Assembly: GCA_963780795.1 (NCBI GenBank)
Contig: CAWADH010000003.1
Coordinates: 1 to 64,000, forward strand
From: DATJGR01 sp963780795
Lineage (GTDB): Bacteria > Pseudomonadota > Gammaproteobacteria > Pseudomonadales > Azotimanducaceae
Length of the DNA: 64,000 nt
Direction: 5' to 3'
Translations under genes and position numbers: made by a program
The notes under the pieces: generated by a model
The model's input: the letters and a program-made list of their open reading frames with translations, nothing else
The model's database searches: none
What the model was told of the DNA's origin: nothing
In this document: piece after piece, positions 24,763-34,684 of the stretch
How positions within the stretch are numbered: position 1 is the first letter of the stretch
Layout of the letters: the number at the start of each line of letters is the position of its first letter

Positions 24763-26916
24763 ATGCCCGCCCGCTTCGTCAAGGAAATCGTCGGCTACGC
24801 CGATCCGTTGTCGGTTCGCGCGGGCGACACGCTGAACGTCTGCACCAGTTGCGACGCGCCGGGCGAATACGACGCGACTCTGGTACGGCTCATCAGCGCC
24901 GACGCGCGTCCGCACGGCACTGGTTTCCGCGAAATGGCGGTCGATGCCTCGTTGCGAGGTCGCTATAAGGCCGAGCAGCAGCCGCTGCTTCCGGGCTCCT
25001 ACGCGGTGCTGCCGGACCTGCCCGCAACAGATGCGCTGACGGTCGCGTTCTGCCTGTACCCCACCTTGCTCGAAGCGCGCGACCAAAGCGTCATTCGCAG
25101 CGGCAACGTTCGCGTGGCGGTGAACGCGTCCGGCATCGTCGTCGTCATCGGTGCCTCGCGCGTCGAGGTAACGGCCGCCCTGCTCGAACGCCGCTGGTAC
25201 CGTATCGCGGTGGCAATCGGCGCATCGATCGAGATACACATCGACGGCGTTCCGACCGTCTCTTCCGAACGACCCATCAAGAGCAGGACGAAGCATCGCT
25301 TGCCGGAGCGCCTGTCGATTCCGCGCGGCGATTGGCAACTGGCGCGCGAGGCGCCCGGTGCAGGCCACTTCAACGGTCGGATCGAAGCGGTGCGCATCTA
25401 CGGAGCGGCGATCGATACCGCCGTTGCCTGTGCGGATGTCGACGCGCCACGCCCCGCCCGGCCGGAGTTGCTCGGCGCATGGGACTTCGCGATCGGTATC
25501 GCGACACGCGTCGTCACAGACGTCTCCGGACATAGCCGTCACGGCACGCTGTATCAGACCCCAACACGCGCGGTGAGGGGCGCGCACTGGCGCGGCGACG
25601 TGTTCGACTGGCGGCAGGATCCCTCGCAGTATGCCGCGATCCATTTCCACGACGACGACCTCACCGACGCCGGTTGGCGGCCCAGCATCCGCTGGACCAT
25701 ACCGGACGACCTGCCGTCGGGCGTGTACGCAGTGAAGCTGACGTTCGGCGAGAGCGAAGACTACGTGACATTTTTCGTCGGCCCGCCGCCCGGACGCCGC
25801 GCCCCCGTGGCGCTTCTTGCATCCACGGCCACTTACCTCGCATACGCGAATCAGCACCTCGGATTTTCGAACGGCGTTTACGTCCCGCGCGAACCGCGGT
25901 TCGCCAACGAGGCCTATCTCGCCGCGCATCCCGAGGTGGGCTGTTCACTCTATGACCACCATCGCGACGGCAGCGGCGTGCACTTTTCGTCGCGGTTGCG
26001 GCCGGTGCTGAACCTGAAGCCGAAGGGCATGCCGTGGTCGTTCGTGGCCGACATGAACCTGGTCGCGTGGCTGCACCGCATCGGCCAGCCTTTCGACGTA
26101 ATCACCGACGAGGTACTGCATCGCGACGGTGCTGCGGCGCTCGCCGACTACCGAGCGGTCGTCACCGGCACGCATCCGGAATATCACTCAACAGCCATGC
26201 TCGACGGCCTCGCCGAATGGCTCGATCACGGCGGTCGCCTGATGTACATGGGCGGCAACGGCTTCTACTGGCGTATCGCGTACTGTCCCGACGATCCGGC
26301 GATCATCGAAGTGCGGCGCGCTGAGGACGGCACCCGCGCATGGATCGCCGAACCCGGCGAGTACTACCACGCGTTCACCGGCGAATACGGTGGACTCTGG
26401 CGACGCATCGGCCGGCCCCCTAACGCGCTCGTTGGGATCGGGTTCGCGGCACAGGGTTTCGACGGCGGCACGCACTATCGAGTCATGCCGGACGCTTCGA
26501 ACACGCGCGTCGCATTCGTCATGAACGGCGTCGATGCAAGCCAGACCATTGGCGCTCACGGCACGCAAGGAGGCGGCGCGGCCGGCGAGGAAATCGACCG
26601 TTACGACGCTTCGCTCGGTTCGCCGCCGCACGCGCTCGTGATCGCGAGTTCGGAGAACCACAAGCCCGGCATGCTGCGCGTGAAGGAAGAACTGTTCATG
26701 ATGCGGCCGCCCGCCAACGATCCGGAAATCCGCGCCGACATGACGTTCTTCGAAACTCCGTCCGGCGGCGCGGTATTCAGTACCGGATCCATCTCCTATG
26801 CAGGCTCGCTGTCGACGAACGACTACGACAACGACATTGCGCGCCTGACCGGCAACGTGCTGCGCCGATTCATCGACCCGACACCGTTCGAACTTCCGGA
26901 CCGAGGTTCGGGTTGA
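24763..26916 (+). CDS. N,N-dimethylformamidase large-subunit-like protein
   Basis: 717 residues. The N-terminal half is a concanavalin A/LamG-like beta domain (about 60-230). The C-terminal half follows the DMFase beta-subunit pattern with LLASTATYLAYANQHLG, YDHHRDGSGVHFSSRLRP, TGTHPEYHS and YMGGNGFYWR. Known DMFase uses a mononuclear iron held by two Tyr and one Glu; TYLAYAN and HPEYHS are where I would place them. It hydrolyses N,N-dimethylformamide or a related amide. The small alpha subunit found in Paracoccus is not seen nearby. The ATG was chosen over upstream codons that overlap the previous gene. Confidence 0.83.
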   Translation: MPARFVKEIVGYADPLSVRAGDTLNVCTSCDAPGEYDATLVRLISADARPHGTGFREMAVDASLRGRYKAEQQPLLPGSYAVLPDLPATDALTVAFCLYPTLLEARDQSVIRSGNVRVAVNASGIVVVIGASRVEVTAALLERRWYRIAVAIGASIEIHIDGVPTVSSERPIKSRTKHRLPERLSIPRGDWQLAREAPGAGHFNGRIEAVRIYGAAIDTAVACADVDAPRPARPELLGAWDFAIGIATRVVTDVSGHSRHGTLYQTPTRAVRGAHWRGDVFDWRQDPSQYAAIHFHDDDLTDAGWRPSIRWTIPDDLPSGVYAVKLTFGESEDYVTFFVGPPPGRRAPVALLASTATYLAYANQHLGFSNGVYVPREPRFANEAYLAAHPEVGCSLYDHHRDGSGVHFSSRLRPVLNLKPKGMPWSFVADMNLVAWLHRIGQPFDVITDEVLHRDGAAALADYRAVVTGTHPEYHSTAMLDGLAEWLDHGGRLMYMGGNGFYWRIAYCPDDPAIIEVRRAEDGTRAWIAEPGEYYHAFTGEYGGLWRRIGRPPNALVGIGFAAQGFDGGTHYRVMPDASNTRVAFVMNGVDASQTIGAHGTQGGGAAGEEIDRYDASLGSPPHALVIASSENHKPGMLRVKEELFMMRPPANDPEIRADMTFFETPSGGAVFSTGSISYAGSLSTNDYDNDIARLTGNVLRRFIDPTPFELPDRGSG

Positions 26917-26968
26917 GATGGATGTCGGCGAACGGTTTAATCTCGAATCCACGCCCGCAGGACCCGCC

Positions 26969-28075
26969 ATGAGCGAAACGAAAGCACCGCCGAAGACGAC
27001 CTCCGCGCTCGACCTGCTGCCGGCGGAAGCGATCGCGGCAGTGCGCGCGGCGCCGTTGCTCGAAAACCCCGTCGACCGCGTCGATCAGGCCGAAGCCGTC
27101 GTGCCGTCGAAACGCATCGCGAGTCCGATTCCGCCCGAGGGCAGCGACGGGCTGTTCTCGCAATCGTGGTTCCCGATCTGCCTCGCGAGTGACGTCGTGA
27201 ACGGCGTGGTAAAGGGTTACGACTTCCTGGACGGTCGCGTGGTGGTATGGCGCGGTCGCGACGGCGTCGCGCGGGTGATGAGCGCGTTCTGTCCGCACAT
27301 GGGCGCGAGCCTCGAGGCGGGCGCCGTGGTCGGCGACCATCTGCGCTGCGGATTTCACCATTGGGAATACGCCGGCGACGGAGTGTGCGCGAAAACCGCG
27401 ATCGGCGATGCCGCGCCTGCGCACGCGTGCCTGTTCGTGTTTCCTTCGCTGGAGCGTTGGGGAATCGTCTGGGCGTTCAACGGCGAAACGCCGCTGTTCG
27501 ACGTGCCGAATTTTCCGTTCCCCAGCGAAACGCTGCTCGCCAAGACGATCGAACTGCCCGTACTGATGCCAGTCGACCCGTGGGTGCAGTGCGCGAACAC
27601 GCCCGACATCCAGCACATCAAGACGCTGCACCGCGTGAAGTTCGACAGCGATCCTTACGATCTGGTGCGCTGGGACAACTTCTCGATGCAATACGAGTTC
27701 GAAGGTTTCTTCGACTCCGGCGCGCGGGTGAAATGGCACGTCGGCATCTGGGGCACGTCGCTGTACTACCAGAGCGCGTACCTCGAAGGCCGCTGGTTCG
27801 GCTTCATGGTGCCGATGGGCATGCCGCGACCCGGTCAATCCAGAAACTTCATGGTCATCGCCGCTCAGGCAACTTCGGATCGCGCCGCCGATGAAGCGTT
27901 CATAGACCTCTGCATGCTCACCGAGATGGGAATCGTCGGCGAAGACACGCACGTGATGAGCACGATGCGGTTCCGGCCCGGTACGCTGACGCGTTCGGAT
28001 CGCGTTCTCGGCAAATACTTCAGCTATCTGCGCGACTATCCGCGCGCGCATCCGTCGGCGCCGTTCATCAAGTGA
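26969..28075 (+). CDS. Rieske non-heme iron ring-hydroxylating oxygenase, alpha subunit
   Basis: 368 residues. The Rieske motif is C108-P-H110 ... C127-G-F-H130 (FCPHMGA, CGFHHWEY). The mononuclear iron ligands appear in NTPDIQHIKTLH (His216 and His221), with a C-terminal Asp expected. It hydroxylates an aromatic or similar substrate using electrons from a reductase. No ferredoxin or reductase gene is adjacent, so an unlinked one must serve. The small SRPBCC gene overlaps its stop, which is unusual for a beta subunit. Substrate unknown. Confidence 0.88.
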   Translation: MSETKAPPKTTSALDLLPAEAIAAVRAAPLLENPVDRVDQAEAVVPSKRIASPIPPEGSDGLFSQSWFPICLASDVVNGVVKGYDFLDGRVVVWRGRDGVARVMSAFCPHMGASLEAGAVVGDHLRCGFHHWEYAGDGVCAKTAIGDAAPAHACLFVFPSLERWGIVWAFNGETPLFDVPNFPFPSETLLAKTIELPVLMPVDPWVQCANTPDIQHIKTLHRVKFDSDPYDLVRWDNFSMQYEFEGFFDSGARVKWHVGIWGTSLYYQSAYLEGRWFGFMVPMGMPRPGQSRNFMVIAAQATSDRAADEAFIDLCMLTEMGIVGEDTHVMSTMRFRPGTLTRSDRVLGKYFSYLRDYPRAHPSAPFIK

Positions 28076-28530
28076 CGCAGCCGCGCGTTCACGCGTCACA
28101 CGAGGCGACGCTGCCGTATCCCGCCGCCGCGGTGTGGCGCTACTTCCACTGGCCGAACCTCGCGCTGATGCAGCCGGGCGGCTTTTTCGCCGACATCGCC
28201 TATGGCGACCAACGACCGGTCTCGGGCGCAACGCGCACCATTCTTCTCGGCGGCGGTCACGGCGACGGAACGCCGTTGCGCGAAATACTCGAGTCGAGCG
28301 ATCCGACGTCGATGTGTCTGCGCTATCGCATCGTCGATCCGGCGCCGATGCCGGTCGAAGGCTACCGGGGCGAGGTGAAGGTGCAGCCGATCGACGGCGC
28401 GAACTGCACCGTGAGCTTCTCCTGCGAGTGTGTTCCGAAGGACATGGACGCCGAAACCTGGCGCGAAACGTACAAGGCCATGCAGCAGGTCAGCATCGAG
28501 TTCATCGGGCGCGCGCTCGCCTCCGCTTGA
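28072..28530 (+). CDS. SRPBCC (START-like) family protein
   Basis: 152 residues, GTG start overlapping the Rieske stop as GTGA. The START/PYR-like fold appears as ATLPYPAAAVWRYFHWPNLA, then GGGHGDGTPLREILESSD, RYRIVDPAPMPVEGY and a C-terminal long helix (AETWRETYKAMQQVSIEFI). Such proteins bind hydrophobic ligands; here it probably binds the oxygenase substrate or product. It is not a classical ring-hydroxylating beta subunit, whose fold is NTF2-like. Confidence 0.8.
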   Translation: MTQPRVHASHEATLPYPAAAVWRYFHWPNLALMQPGGFFADIAYGDQRPVSGATRTILLGGGHGDGTPLREILESSDPTSMCLRYRIVDPAPMPVEGYRGEVKVQPIDGANCTVSFSCECVPKDMDAETWRETYKAMQQVSIEFIGRALASA

Positions 28531-28533
28531 ACG

Positions 28534-29388
28534 TCAATCCTCCGCGGCCAGCCGCGCGAACAACGCCTTCATCGCATTCACGCGCGCAACGTACCCCGAC
28601 GCGAGGTGATCGCCGCAGCGCTGCCCGGACGTCAGCCGAAAACCGCGCGCCACGTAGTCGTCCCCGGCGCCGACTCCGCACAGGTGCATCAGCGTGGCAG
28701 CGTTCTGGCGCTGCGCCAGCGTCGCGGACGCGACTCTGTGACGCGCGAGCGCGCGCGCCACGTTCACATCGAGATACGCGGACGCCATTTCTACGGCATC
28801 GGTCGGGACCACGCGCGTGTACAGCGCGTTGAACCAGCATGTCCGCCACGCGAGCCACGGTCCGTCCTGCACCACGCGATGATCGTGAATGCAGTACTCG
28901 CGCGCCTCGCCGAACGTGCCATCGGTGAACTGATACATGCCCACCGCGCTGGACGCCGGGCGATACACGTCGAACGGGTGCGCCGTGAACGACCAGCGCC
29001 AGTAGGTGCGCGCAACCGGATTGCCGGAACCTTCCACCTGCGCGAGCGCTGCGAGTAACTCCGGCGTCATCGTTGCGGTCGCATGCGCGCGGAAGATCGA
29101 GCCGTATTCCTGCCACGTTTCAGCCGGCGTCTTGTTCAGCGTGCCGCTGACAGGGAAGAAGAGTTCGGTGGGTTTGCGTATCACCTGGTAGGTCCAGTTC
29201 GCAGTCACCCAGAGAACGAGCACGAGCGTTACCGCGATCAGCACCTGCGCGTAGCGCGGCGCACGGCGGAACGCCCGGCTCCAACGACGCCGTAACGGCG
29301 CGCCGGGCAAGAACCTCGCGAACGAAAGGCGCCGCTTGCGACGACGCTTGCGAGCACCCGAGCGGCGGGTCGTGCGCACCGTGGCCAT
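28534..29388 (-). CDS. Membrane-anchored lytic-transglycosylase-like protein
   Basis: 284 residues. An Arg/Lys-rich N-terminus (about 1-35) is followed by a membrane helix (QVLIAVTLVLVLWVTANW, about 47-65). An SLT-like domain has AALAQVEGSGNPVARTYW, in which the Glu fits the catalytic position, and later SSAVGMYQFTDGTFG and CIHDHRVV. It would cut peptidoglycan glycan strands in the periplasm. It is convergent with the SRPBCC gene (3-base gap). A very basic N-terminus before the helix suits inside-positive topology. Confidence 0.78.
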   Translation of the reverse strand: MATVRTTRRSGARKRRRKRRLSFARFLPGAPLRRRWSRAFRRAPRYAQVLIAVTLVLVLWVTANWTYQVIRKPTELFFPVSGTLNKTPAETWQEYGSIFRAHATATMTPELLAALAQVEGSGNPVARTYWRWSFTAHPFDVYRPASSAVGMYQFTDGTFGEAREYCIHDHRVVQDGPWLAWRTCWFNALYTRVVPTDAVEMASAYLDVNVARALARHRVASATLAQRQNAATLMHLCGVGAGDDYVARGFRLTSGQRCGDHLASGYVARVNAMKALFARLAAED

Positions 29389-29421
29389 GTGCAGCCGCGA
29401 AACGGTCAGTCCTTGCGATCG

Positions 29422-30207
29422 TTAACGGGCGGCGAACGCCAGCACGGCAGCGGCCGTCTCTCGTTGCTTTTCCACGTGAGGGAAGTGTCCCGCAGCGGCG
29501 ATCACGGTCTTCGTCGCACCCGCGATACCGGCGACGAATTCATCCGCATACAACGGCGGCACGTATCGGTCGGATTCACCCCACGCCACGAGGGTCGGCG
29601 CGGCGATGCGATACAGGCGGCGGCGCAGATCGCGATCGGGAATCGGCCAGATGAAGTGCGACACCGCCGCGCGCGTCGAGACACGCGTGACGATGGTCTT
29701 CGCCATTGCCACCGGATCCGAGGGCATTGCGAACAGATCCGCTGCCGCGGAGCCGCCGGCGTCTGCGAACAGAAGCGCCGGAATCTTCTGGTCCGCCATG
29801 CCGTTGATGTCGGCCACGGGCGTTTCGTCCACCCACAAACCGAGCGCGTCGATCAGCACGAGTTTGCGCACCTTCGAGTTGAAGTACGCCGCATATTCGG
29901 CGGCCACCATTCCGCCGAACGAGTGGCCGACCAGCACCGGATCGTCGATCTTCAGCGCCGCGAACAGATCGTCGTAGTACAGCACCAGGTCGCTGACCGC
30001 ATCGAGCTGCATCAGTTCGGCTTCGTCGTCCGTTCCGGGATGACGCGGGGCGTAAACGGTGAAGCGCTCGGCCAGCGCGTCGAGGAACGCATCCCACGTT
30101 TGCCCGAGATGGCTGTGAAAGAATACCAGCGGCGCGCCGCGCCCCTTTTTCAGAACGTTAGCGCCGAGGCCGCTCGGCAGTTTCAGTTCGATCGTCTCTT
30201 GCGTCAT
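29422..30207 (-). CDS. Alpha/beta hydrolase
   Basis: 261 residues. The nucleophile elbow is GHSFGG; the acidic residue and His are around WGESDRYVPP and AAGHFPHVEKQ. The ATG overlaps the stop of the LLM gene (ATGA), so the pair is co-translated. LLM monooxygenases followed by an alpha/beta hydrolase are typical of ester or lactone-forming degradation steps, where the hydrolase opens the product. Substrate unknown. Confidence 0.87.
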   Translation of the reverse strand: MTQETIELKLPSGLGANVLKKGRGAPLVFFHSHLGQTWDAFLDALAERFTVYAPRHPGTDDEAELMQLDAVSDLVLYYDDLFAALKIDDPVLVGHSFGGMVAAEYAAYFNSKVRKLVLIDALGLWVDETPVADINGMADQKIPALLFADAGGSAAADLFAMPSDPVAMAKTIVTRVSTRAAVSHFIWPIPDRDLRRRLYRIAAPTLVAWGESDRYVPPLYADEFVAGIAGATKTVIAAAGHFPHVEKQRETAAAVLAFAAR

Positions 30208-31469
30208 CCGATCTTCCTCAACTGCACGCGATCGGCACTGGCCGGCAACGCGGGACGCCGCGCGCCGCTCGGCCACCAATGGTCCTGCCACTCGTCGTCC
30301 CAGATGTCGCGCACGTGCGGCAGCACCTTCTCGGCGAACAGCCGCGTGTTGTATTTGGTCAGCTCGTGGTCCATCGAGCCGAGCTGCATCAGCAGAATGA
30401 TGTGGCCGCAACGCAGGTCGGTTGCCAACTCCTTCAGCTGATCGATCACCGTCGCGGGGCTGCCGCCGATGACCTTCTTCGATTCGTCGACGAGATGCTT
30501 CCAGCTGACGTTGTCGATGCCCGCCGCGCTCGCGAACGGGTTGCTGCCGCCGCCGCGCTTCACCGCCGCCTTCAACGTCTTCTGCGTCACGTAGCCGGGC
30601 ACCGCGGCGAACTGCGTCGCCACGTGCAGCGACTTTTTGTAGAAGTAGCGCGCGTGCTCCAGATAGAGCTTCTCGGCTTCTGCGTCGGTCTCGCCGACGA
30701 ACACGATCTGCGCGAACCCCGCGCGGTACGGATTGGTGTCTTTGCCGTTCCTGTCGATCGTTTCCCAGAACCCGTCCATCAACGGTTTCGCCGCCGCGCG
30801 GCCGCCGAACGACAGATAGCTGTACGTGTAGTCCTGCTCGGCCGCGAAATCCCAGGTTTCGATCGAGCCGCCCCCCGCCAGCCAGATCGGCGGGTGCGGT
30901 TTCTGAATCGGCTTCGGCCACACGTTGACGTTGCGCAGCTTCGTGTACTTGCCGTTGAAGTGGAACGGGCCTTCGCGCGTCCATGCCTGTTTGATCAGGT
31001 TGTGCGCCTCGTAGTAACGCGGACGCGTCTGCGTCGGAGTGATGCCGTAGCAATGCGCGACGTCCATCGGCGATCCCACCGGCATGCCGGCCACGCAACG
31101 TCCGCCGCTCAGGCAATCGATGTATGCGATCTCTTCGGCAACTCGAATCGGCGGGTTGTACAACGGCAGCGTGTTGCCGAGGATGACGATGGCCTGATCC
31201 TTGGTGCTCTTCGCGAGGTAGTAGCCGGTCTGGCTCGGCGAAACGGGAAAGCCATAACCGTTCTGGTGGTGTTCGTTCGTGCCGACGCCGTCGTAACCGA
31301 GGCTCGCCGCGTAGTCGAGTTCGTCGAGGTTCCAGTTCAGGTATTGGTGCACCTTCTGCGGATCGCACAGCTCATCCGTCGGCGGCGTCACCCATACGCT
31401 CTCGTAGCGATCCTCGAAATCCTTCGGCAGCTCGCGGTAACCCTGCATGTGAAACCAGATGAACTTCAT
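30204..31469 (-). CDS. LLM-class flavin-dependent oxidoreductase
   Basis: 421 residues, bacterial-luciferase-like F420/FMN family. Features are GVGTNEHHQNGYGF (the family's T-N/E-H-H motif), a TIM-barrel core with ILGNTLPLYNPPIRVAEEIAYID and GGRCVAGMPVGSP, and IWLAGGGSIETWDFA. The start ATG is supported by GGGGGAG. It probably oxidises a ketone, aromatic or sulfur compound with reduced FMN. The downstream hydrolase overlaps it; the MFS transporter diverges after 87 bases, and the shared intergenic may hold a common regulator site. Confidence 0.87.
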   Translation of the reverse strand: MKFIWFHMQGYRELPKDFEDRYESVWVTPPTDELCDPQKVHQYLNWNLDELDYAASLGYDGVGTNEHHQNGYGFPVSPSQTGYYLAKSTKDQAIVILGNTLPLYNPPIRVAEEIAYIDCLSGGRCVAGMPVGSPMDVAHCYGITPTQTRPRYYEAHNLIKQAWTREGPFHFNGKYTKLRNVNVWPKPIQKPHPPIWLAGGGSIETWDFAAEQDYTYSYLSFGGRAAAKPLMDGFWETIDRNGKDTNPYRAGFAQIVFVGETDAEAEKLYLEHARYFYKKSLHVATQFAAVPGYVTQKTLKAAVKRGGGSNPFASAAGIDNVSWKHLVDESKKVIGGSPATVIDQLKELATDLRCGHIILLMQLGSMDHELTKYNTRLFAEKVLPHVRDIWDDEWQDHWWPSGARRPALPASADRVQLRKIG

Positions 31470-31556
31470 GTCGCTCCCCCAACCCAAGCTATAAATGCCC
31501 GCCAAGCTTATCCTACGGCGTCGCGCGACGCGCACTTCCGGATCGAGAGGACGCAA

Positions 31557-32906
31557 TTGGCCGCCGTACCCGAACGCGCCCGCACAGGCTTCTGGTCGTA
31601 CCTGCGCGGCAAAGAGATCGACATCGTTCCGTCCGGCGCGTTGCGCTGGTGGTTGCTCGCGCTGATCGTGCTCGGCTGGGCGGTGGAACAGTACGAGGGT
31701 CTGAAGACCGGACCCGTGCTCGTCTACGTGCTCAAAGAGTTCGACAAATCGCTCACCGACTGGGGTTACGTCGCCGCGTGCGCCGGACTCGTCTACAGCG
31801 CAGGCGCCGTCTTGCTGAGCCGCGCCGCCGATCGCTTCGGCCGACGGCCGCTGATGATCTGGCCGGTGGTGTGCTATGCGGCGATCTCGGTCTGCGGCGC
31901 GCTCGCGCCGAGTTTCATCGTGCTGGCGTGTCTGTCGATGGCCGGCAGCTTCATGATGGCCGGCATGAATCCGGCCGTGCACGCGGCATCGCGCGATCTA
32001 ACACCTCGAATGGGGCGCGCGATGGTGTACTCGTGGGTGTCGCTGGCATTCACCATTGGTGCGCTGATGTCCACTGCGGTTGCGGCGCGCACGTTGCCGA
32101 TCTGGCCGGGCTGGCGCTCGCAGTACTGGATCGCGGCGGTGCTGGGTGCGGTCACGGCGCTGATCATCTTCGCGTTCTATCGCGACCTGTCGGCGCGCAT
32201 CCGCGGGCGCGTCGCGCATACCGTCGACGTCGTCGAAACGAAATCCGCCGCCGTCTCCAACCCGTATCAGGAAGGCCGCGTCATCTATCGCAGCGCGCGG
32301 CTGTGGGTGCTGTCGTTCACCATCGTGTTCTGGTCGCTCACGTACGTAACCGTGTCGGGTTACGTGCCGACGTATCTGACGCAGAACTACCACGTCGAAC
32401 CCGCGCGCGCCGCCGGCATCACCTCGTATTTCTGGATCGTGTTCACGTGCAGCGTGTTTCTGTCGGGCTGGCTGTCCGACCGGCTGCGCGTACGCAAGAC
32501 GATCACCGCGTTCGGCGGCATCACCACCGGCGCGTGCTTTCTGATCGGCGCACACCTGCCTGTCGGAACGCCAGACGCGACGCTCGCGCTGGTGTGGTCG
32601 CTGACCGGCTTCTTCGCCGGCTTCATCTATCCGGCGTGGTGCGCGATCTATTCGGAGACTGCGGAAATGATCAGTCCGCATGGCGTCGGCCGCGCATTCG
32701 GCATCACCGCTACGCTCGCGCCGATCTCCGGTCTGTTCCTGAATCTCGGTCTGCCGCGCGTCGTATCGGCGTTCGGCTGGCCGACCTGGATGATGGTGGC
32801 CGGCTTCTGTTGTTTCGGCGCAGCGGTGCTCGTATCGTTCGGGCAAGGACCGTGGTGGGTACCGCGCGCCCAGCGACGCAACGTCGCAATCGCCGCCACC
32901 GACTGA
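31557..32906 (+). CDS. MFS transporter
   Basis: 449 residues, 12 predicted membrane helices. MFS signatures are SRAADRFGRRPLM (loop 2-3) and SDRLRVRKT (loop 8-9). The start is TTG with GAGAGG six bases upstream; the reading frame further upstream is the shadow of the LLM gene. It may carry the substrate for the amidohydrolase that follows after 33 bases. Substrate is unknown; aromatic-acid-type MFS carriers have a similar layout. Confidence 0.85.
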   Translation: MAAVPERARTGFWSYLRGKEIDIVPSGALRWWLLALIVLGWAVEQYEGLKTGPVLVYVLKEFDKSLTDWGYVAACAGLVYSAGAVLLSRAADRFGRRPLMIWPVVCYAAISVCGALAPSFIVLACLSMAGSFMMAGMNPAVHAASRDLTPRMGRAMVYSWVSLAFTIGALMSTAVAARTLPIWPGWRSQYWIAAVLGAVTALIIFAFYRDLSARIRGRVAHTVDVVETKSAAVSNPYQEGRVIYRSARLWVLSFTIVFWSLTYVTVSGYVPTYLTQNYHVEPARAAGITSYFWIVFTCSVFLSGWLSDRLRVRKTITAFGGITTGACFLIGAHLPVGTPDATLALVWSLTGFFAGFIYPAWCAIYSETAEMISPHGVGRAFGITATLAPISGLFLNLGLPRVVSAFGWPTWMMVAGFCCFGAAVLVSFGQGPWWVPRAQRRNVAIAATD

Positions 32907-32939
32907 CACACGCATTTCGACGCAACGGGGAGAGTCAAC

Positions 32940-34667
32940 ATGCTCGATCTCATCATCCGCAACGGCCAGATCATCGACGGCTCCGGCAGCCCCGGTTTCA
33001 TCGGCGACCTCGGCATCAAAGACGGTCGCATCGCCGCCATCGGCCGCATCACCGAAGCGGCGAAAGAAACGATCGACGCAGCGGGTCAGGTCGTTTCGCC
33101 CGGCTTCGTCGACGTCCACACGCACTACGACGCACAGGTGTTCTGGGACGGCACGCTCAGCCCGTCCTGCTACCACGGCGTCACCACCATCTTCGGCGGT
33201 CACTGCGGCTTCAGCATCGCGCCGCTGTCGAAGGACGCGGCGCCGTATCTGCTGAACATGCTGTCGCGCGTCGAAGGCATGCCCGCCAACAGCCTGGCAG
33301 AGGGGGTGCCGTGGGATTGGGAGACGTTCGGCGAGTACCTCGCCAAACTCGATGGCAAGCTCGGCGTGAACGCGGGCTTCATGGCAGGTCACAGCGCCAT
33401 CCGCCGCGTCGTGATGGGCACGCGTGCAGTGGGCGAGAAGGCGACGCCGGCCGAACTCGATCGCATGAAGGCGCTGCTAGCGCAATCGCTGGCACAGGGC
33501 GCAATGGGTTTTTCGTCGACGGTATCGCCGACGCACAACGATGCCGACGGCAATCCCGTGCCTTCGCGCCACGCGAGCCGCGAGGAACTGATCGAACTGG
33601 CGCGCGTGTGTCGAGATTATGAAGGCACCTCGCTGGAATTCCTGCCAGCGGTCGGCCGGTTCTCACAGGACATCAAACAGCTGATGTCGGACCTGTCGAC
33701 TGCGGCGCAACGGCCGCTCAACTGGAATGCGTTGAACGCCGGGGACCCGGAGACGATGCAGAACCAGCTTTCTGCATCGGATCTGGCGCGCAGCAACGGC
33801 GGCGACGTGCGCGCCCTGACCATTCCGCAACCGATCACGCTGCGCATCAATCTGTTTGCCGGCTTTGTGTTCGATGCGCTGAATGGTTGGGACGGCCTTT
33901 TCCGGATGTCGATCGACGATCGCATCGCATATCTGAAGGATCGCAACAATCGCCGCGAGCTCGACGAAAAGGCGCGCTCGGCCGGTCCGCTGCGCGGCCT
34001 CGCCGATTGGGCGAACCTGACCGTGCACGCAACGTTCAAACCGGAAAACAAACACCTCGAGGGGCGCACGATCGGTGACATCGCCGCCGACCTCAACAAA
34101 TCGCCGTTCGACACGATGCTGGATCTGGCGATTTCCGAAGGCCTGCGCACGATGTTCATGCCGCCCGCGGTCGGCGGCGACACCGCGTTGTGGAAAGTCC
34201 GCGGTCAGTTGTGGCAGGACGGGCGCACGGTGATCGGTGCGTCCGACGCGGGCGCGCACCTCGACATGATCGACACGTTCGCGTTCTCCACGCAGGTGCT
34301 CGGCAACGGCGTGCGCGAATTCAAGGCGATCGAACTCGAGCAGGCGATCCACCAGCTCACGCAGGTACCGGCCGAACTGTTCGGACTGCGCGAACGCGGC
34401 CTGCTTCGTACGGGCTGGCACGCCGACGTCGTGGTGTTCGATCCGAAAACGGTCGGCTCGGGTCCGGTGCACATGCGGCCCGATCTGCCGTGCAATGAAC
34501 CGCGCATCTATGCCGATGCATATGGCGTACAGCACGTATTCGTCAACGGGGTGCAGATCATCCGCGACGGCAAGCACACGAACGCGCGGCCCGGCACGGC
34601 GCTCAGGTCCGGTAAGGACACCTACACGCCGAAGATGATGACGACGTTGGGCGCCGCGGCCGGGTAA
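32940..34667 (+). CDS. Amidohydrolase family protein (N-acyl-D-amino-acid deacylase-like)
   Basis: 575 residues, amidohydrolase-3/D-aminoacylase type. Metal and catalytic signs: VDVHTHYDAQVFW (H-x-H), GHCGFSIAP, and GASDAGAHLDM with the conserved Asp. A composite beta-sandwich is formed by the N- and C-terminal ends (DLIIRNGQIIDGSG and VQHVFVNGVQII). A GGGGAGAG ribosome site precedes the ATG. It hydrolyses an amide or cyclic imide. With the upstream MFS and downstream GPH carrier it looks like an uptake-and-hydrolysis unit. Confidence 0.87.
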   Translation: MLDLIIRNGQIIDGSGSPGFIGDLGIKDGRIAAIGRITEAAKETIDAAGQVVSPGFVDVHTHYDAQVFWDGTLSPSCYHGVTTIFGGHCGFSIAPLSKDAAPYLLNMLSRVEGMPANSLAEGVPWDWETFGEYLAKLDGKLGVNAGFMAGHSAIRRVVMGTRAVGEKATPAELDRMKALLAQSLAQGAMGFSSTVSPTHNDADGNPVPSRHASREELIELARVCRDYEGTSLEFLPAVGRFSQDIKQLMSDLSTAAQRPLNWNALNAGDPETMQNQLSASDLARSNGGDVRALTIPQPITLRINLFAGFVFDALNGWDGLFRMSIDDRIAYLKDRNNRRELDEKARSAGPLRGLADWANLTVHATFKPENKHLEGRTIGDIAADLNKSPFDTMLDLAISEGLRTMFMPPAVGGDTALWKVRGQLWQDGRTVIGASDAGAHLDMIDTFAFSTQVLGNGVREFKAIELEQAIHQLTQVPAELFGLRERGLLRTGWHADVVVFDPKTVGSGPVHMRPDLPCNEPRIYADAYGVQHVFVNGVQIIRDGKHTNARPGTALRSGKDTYTPKMMTTLGAAAG

Positions 34668-34684
34668 AACCGTTGGCCAACGCG

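Noticed and set aside
30279..31556. Upstream part of the frame containing the MFS gene
   Set aside because: Opposite-strand shadow of the LLM gene; the MFS homology starts at TTG 31557 with its own ribosome site.
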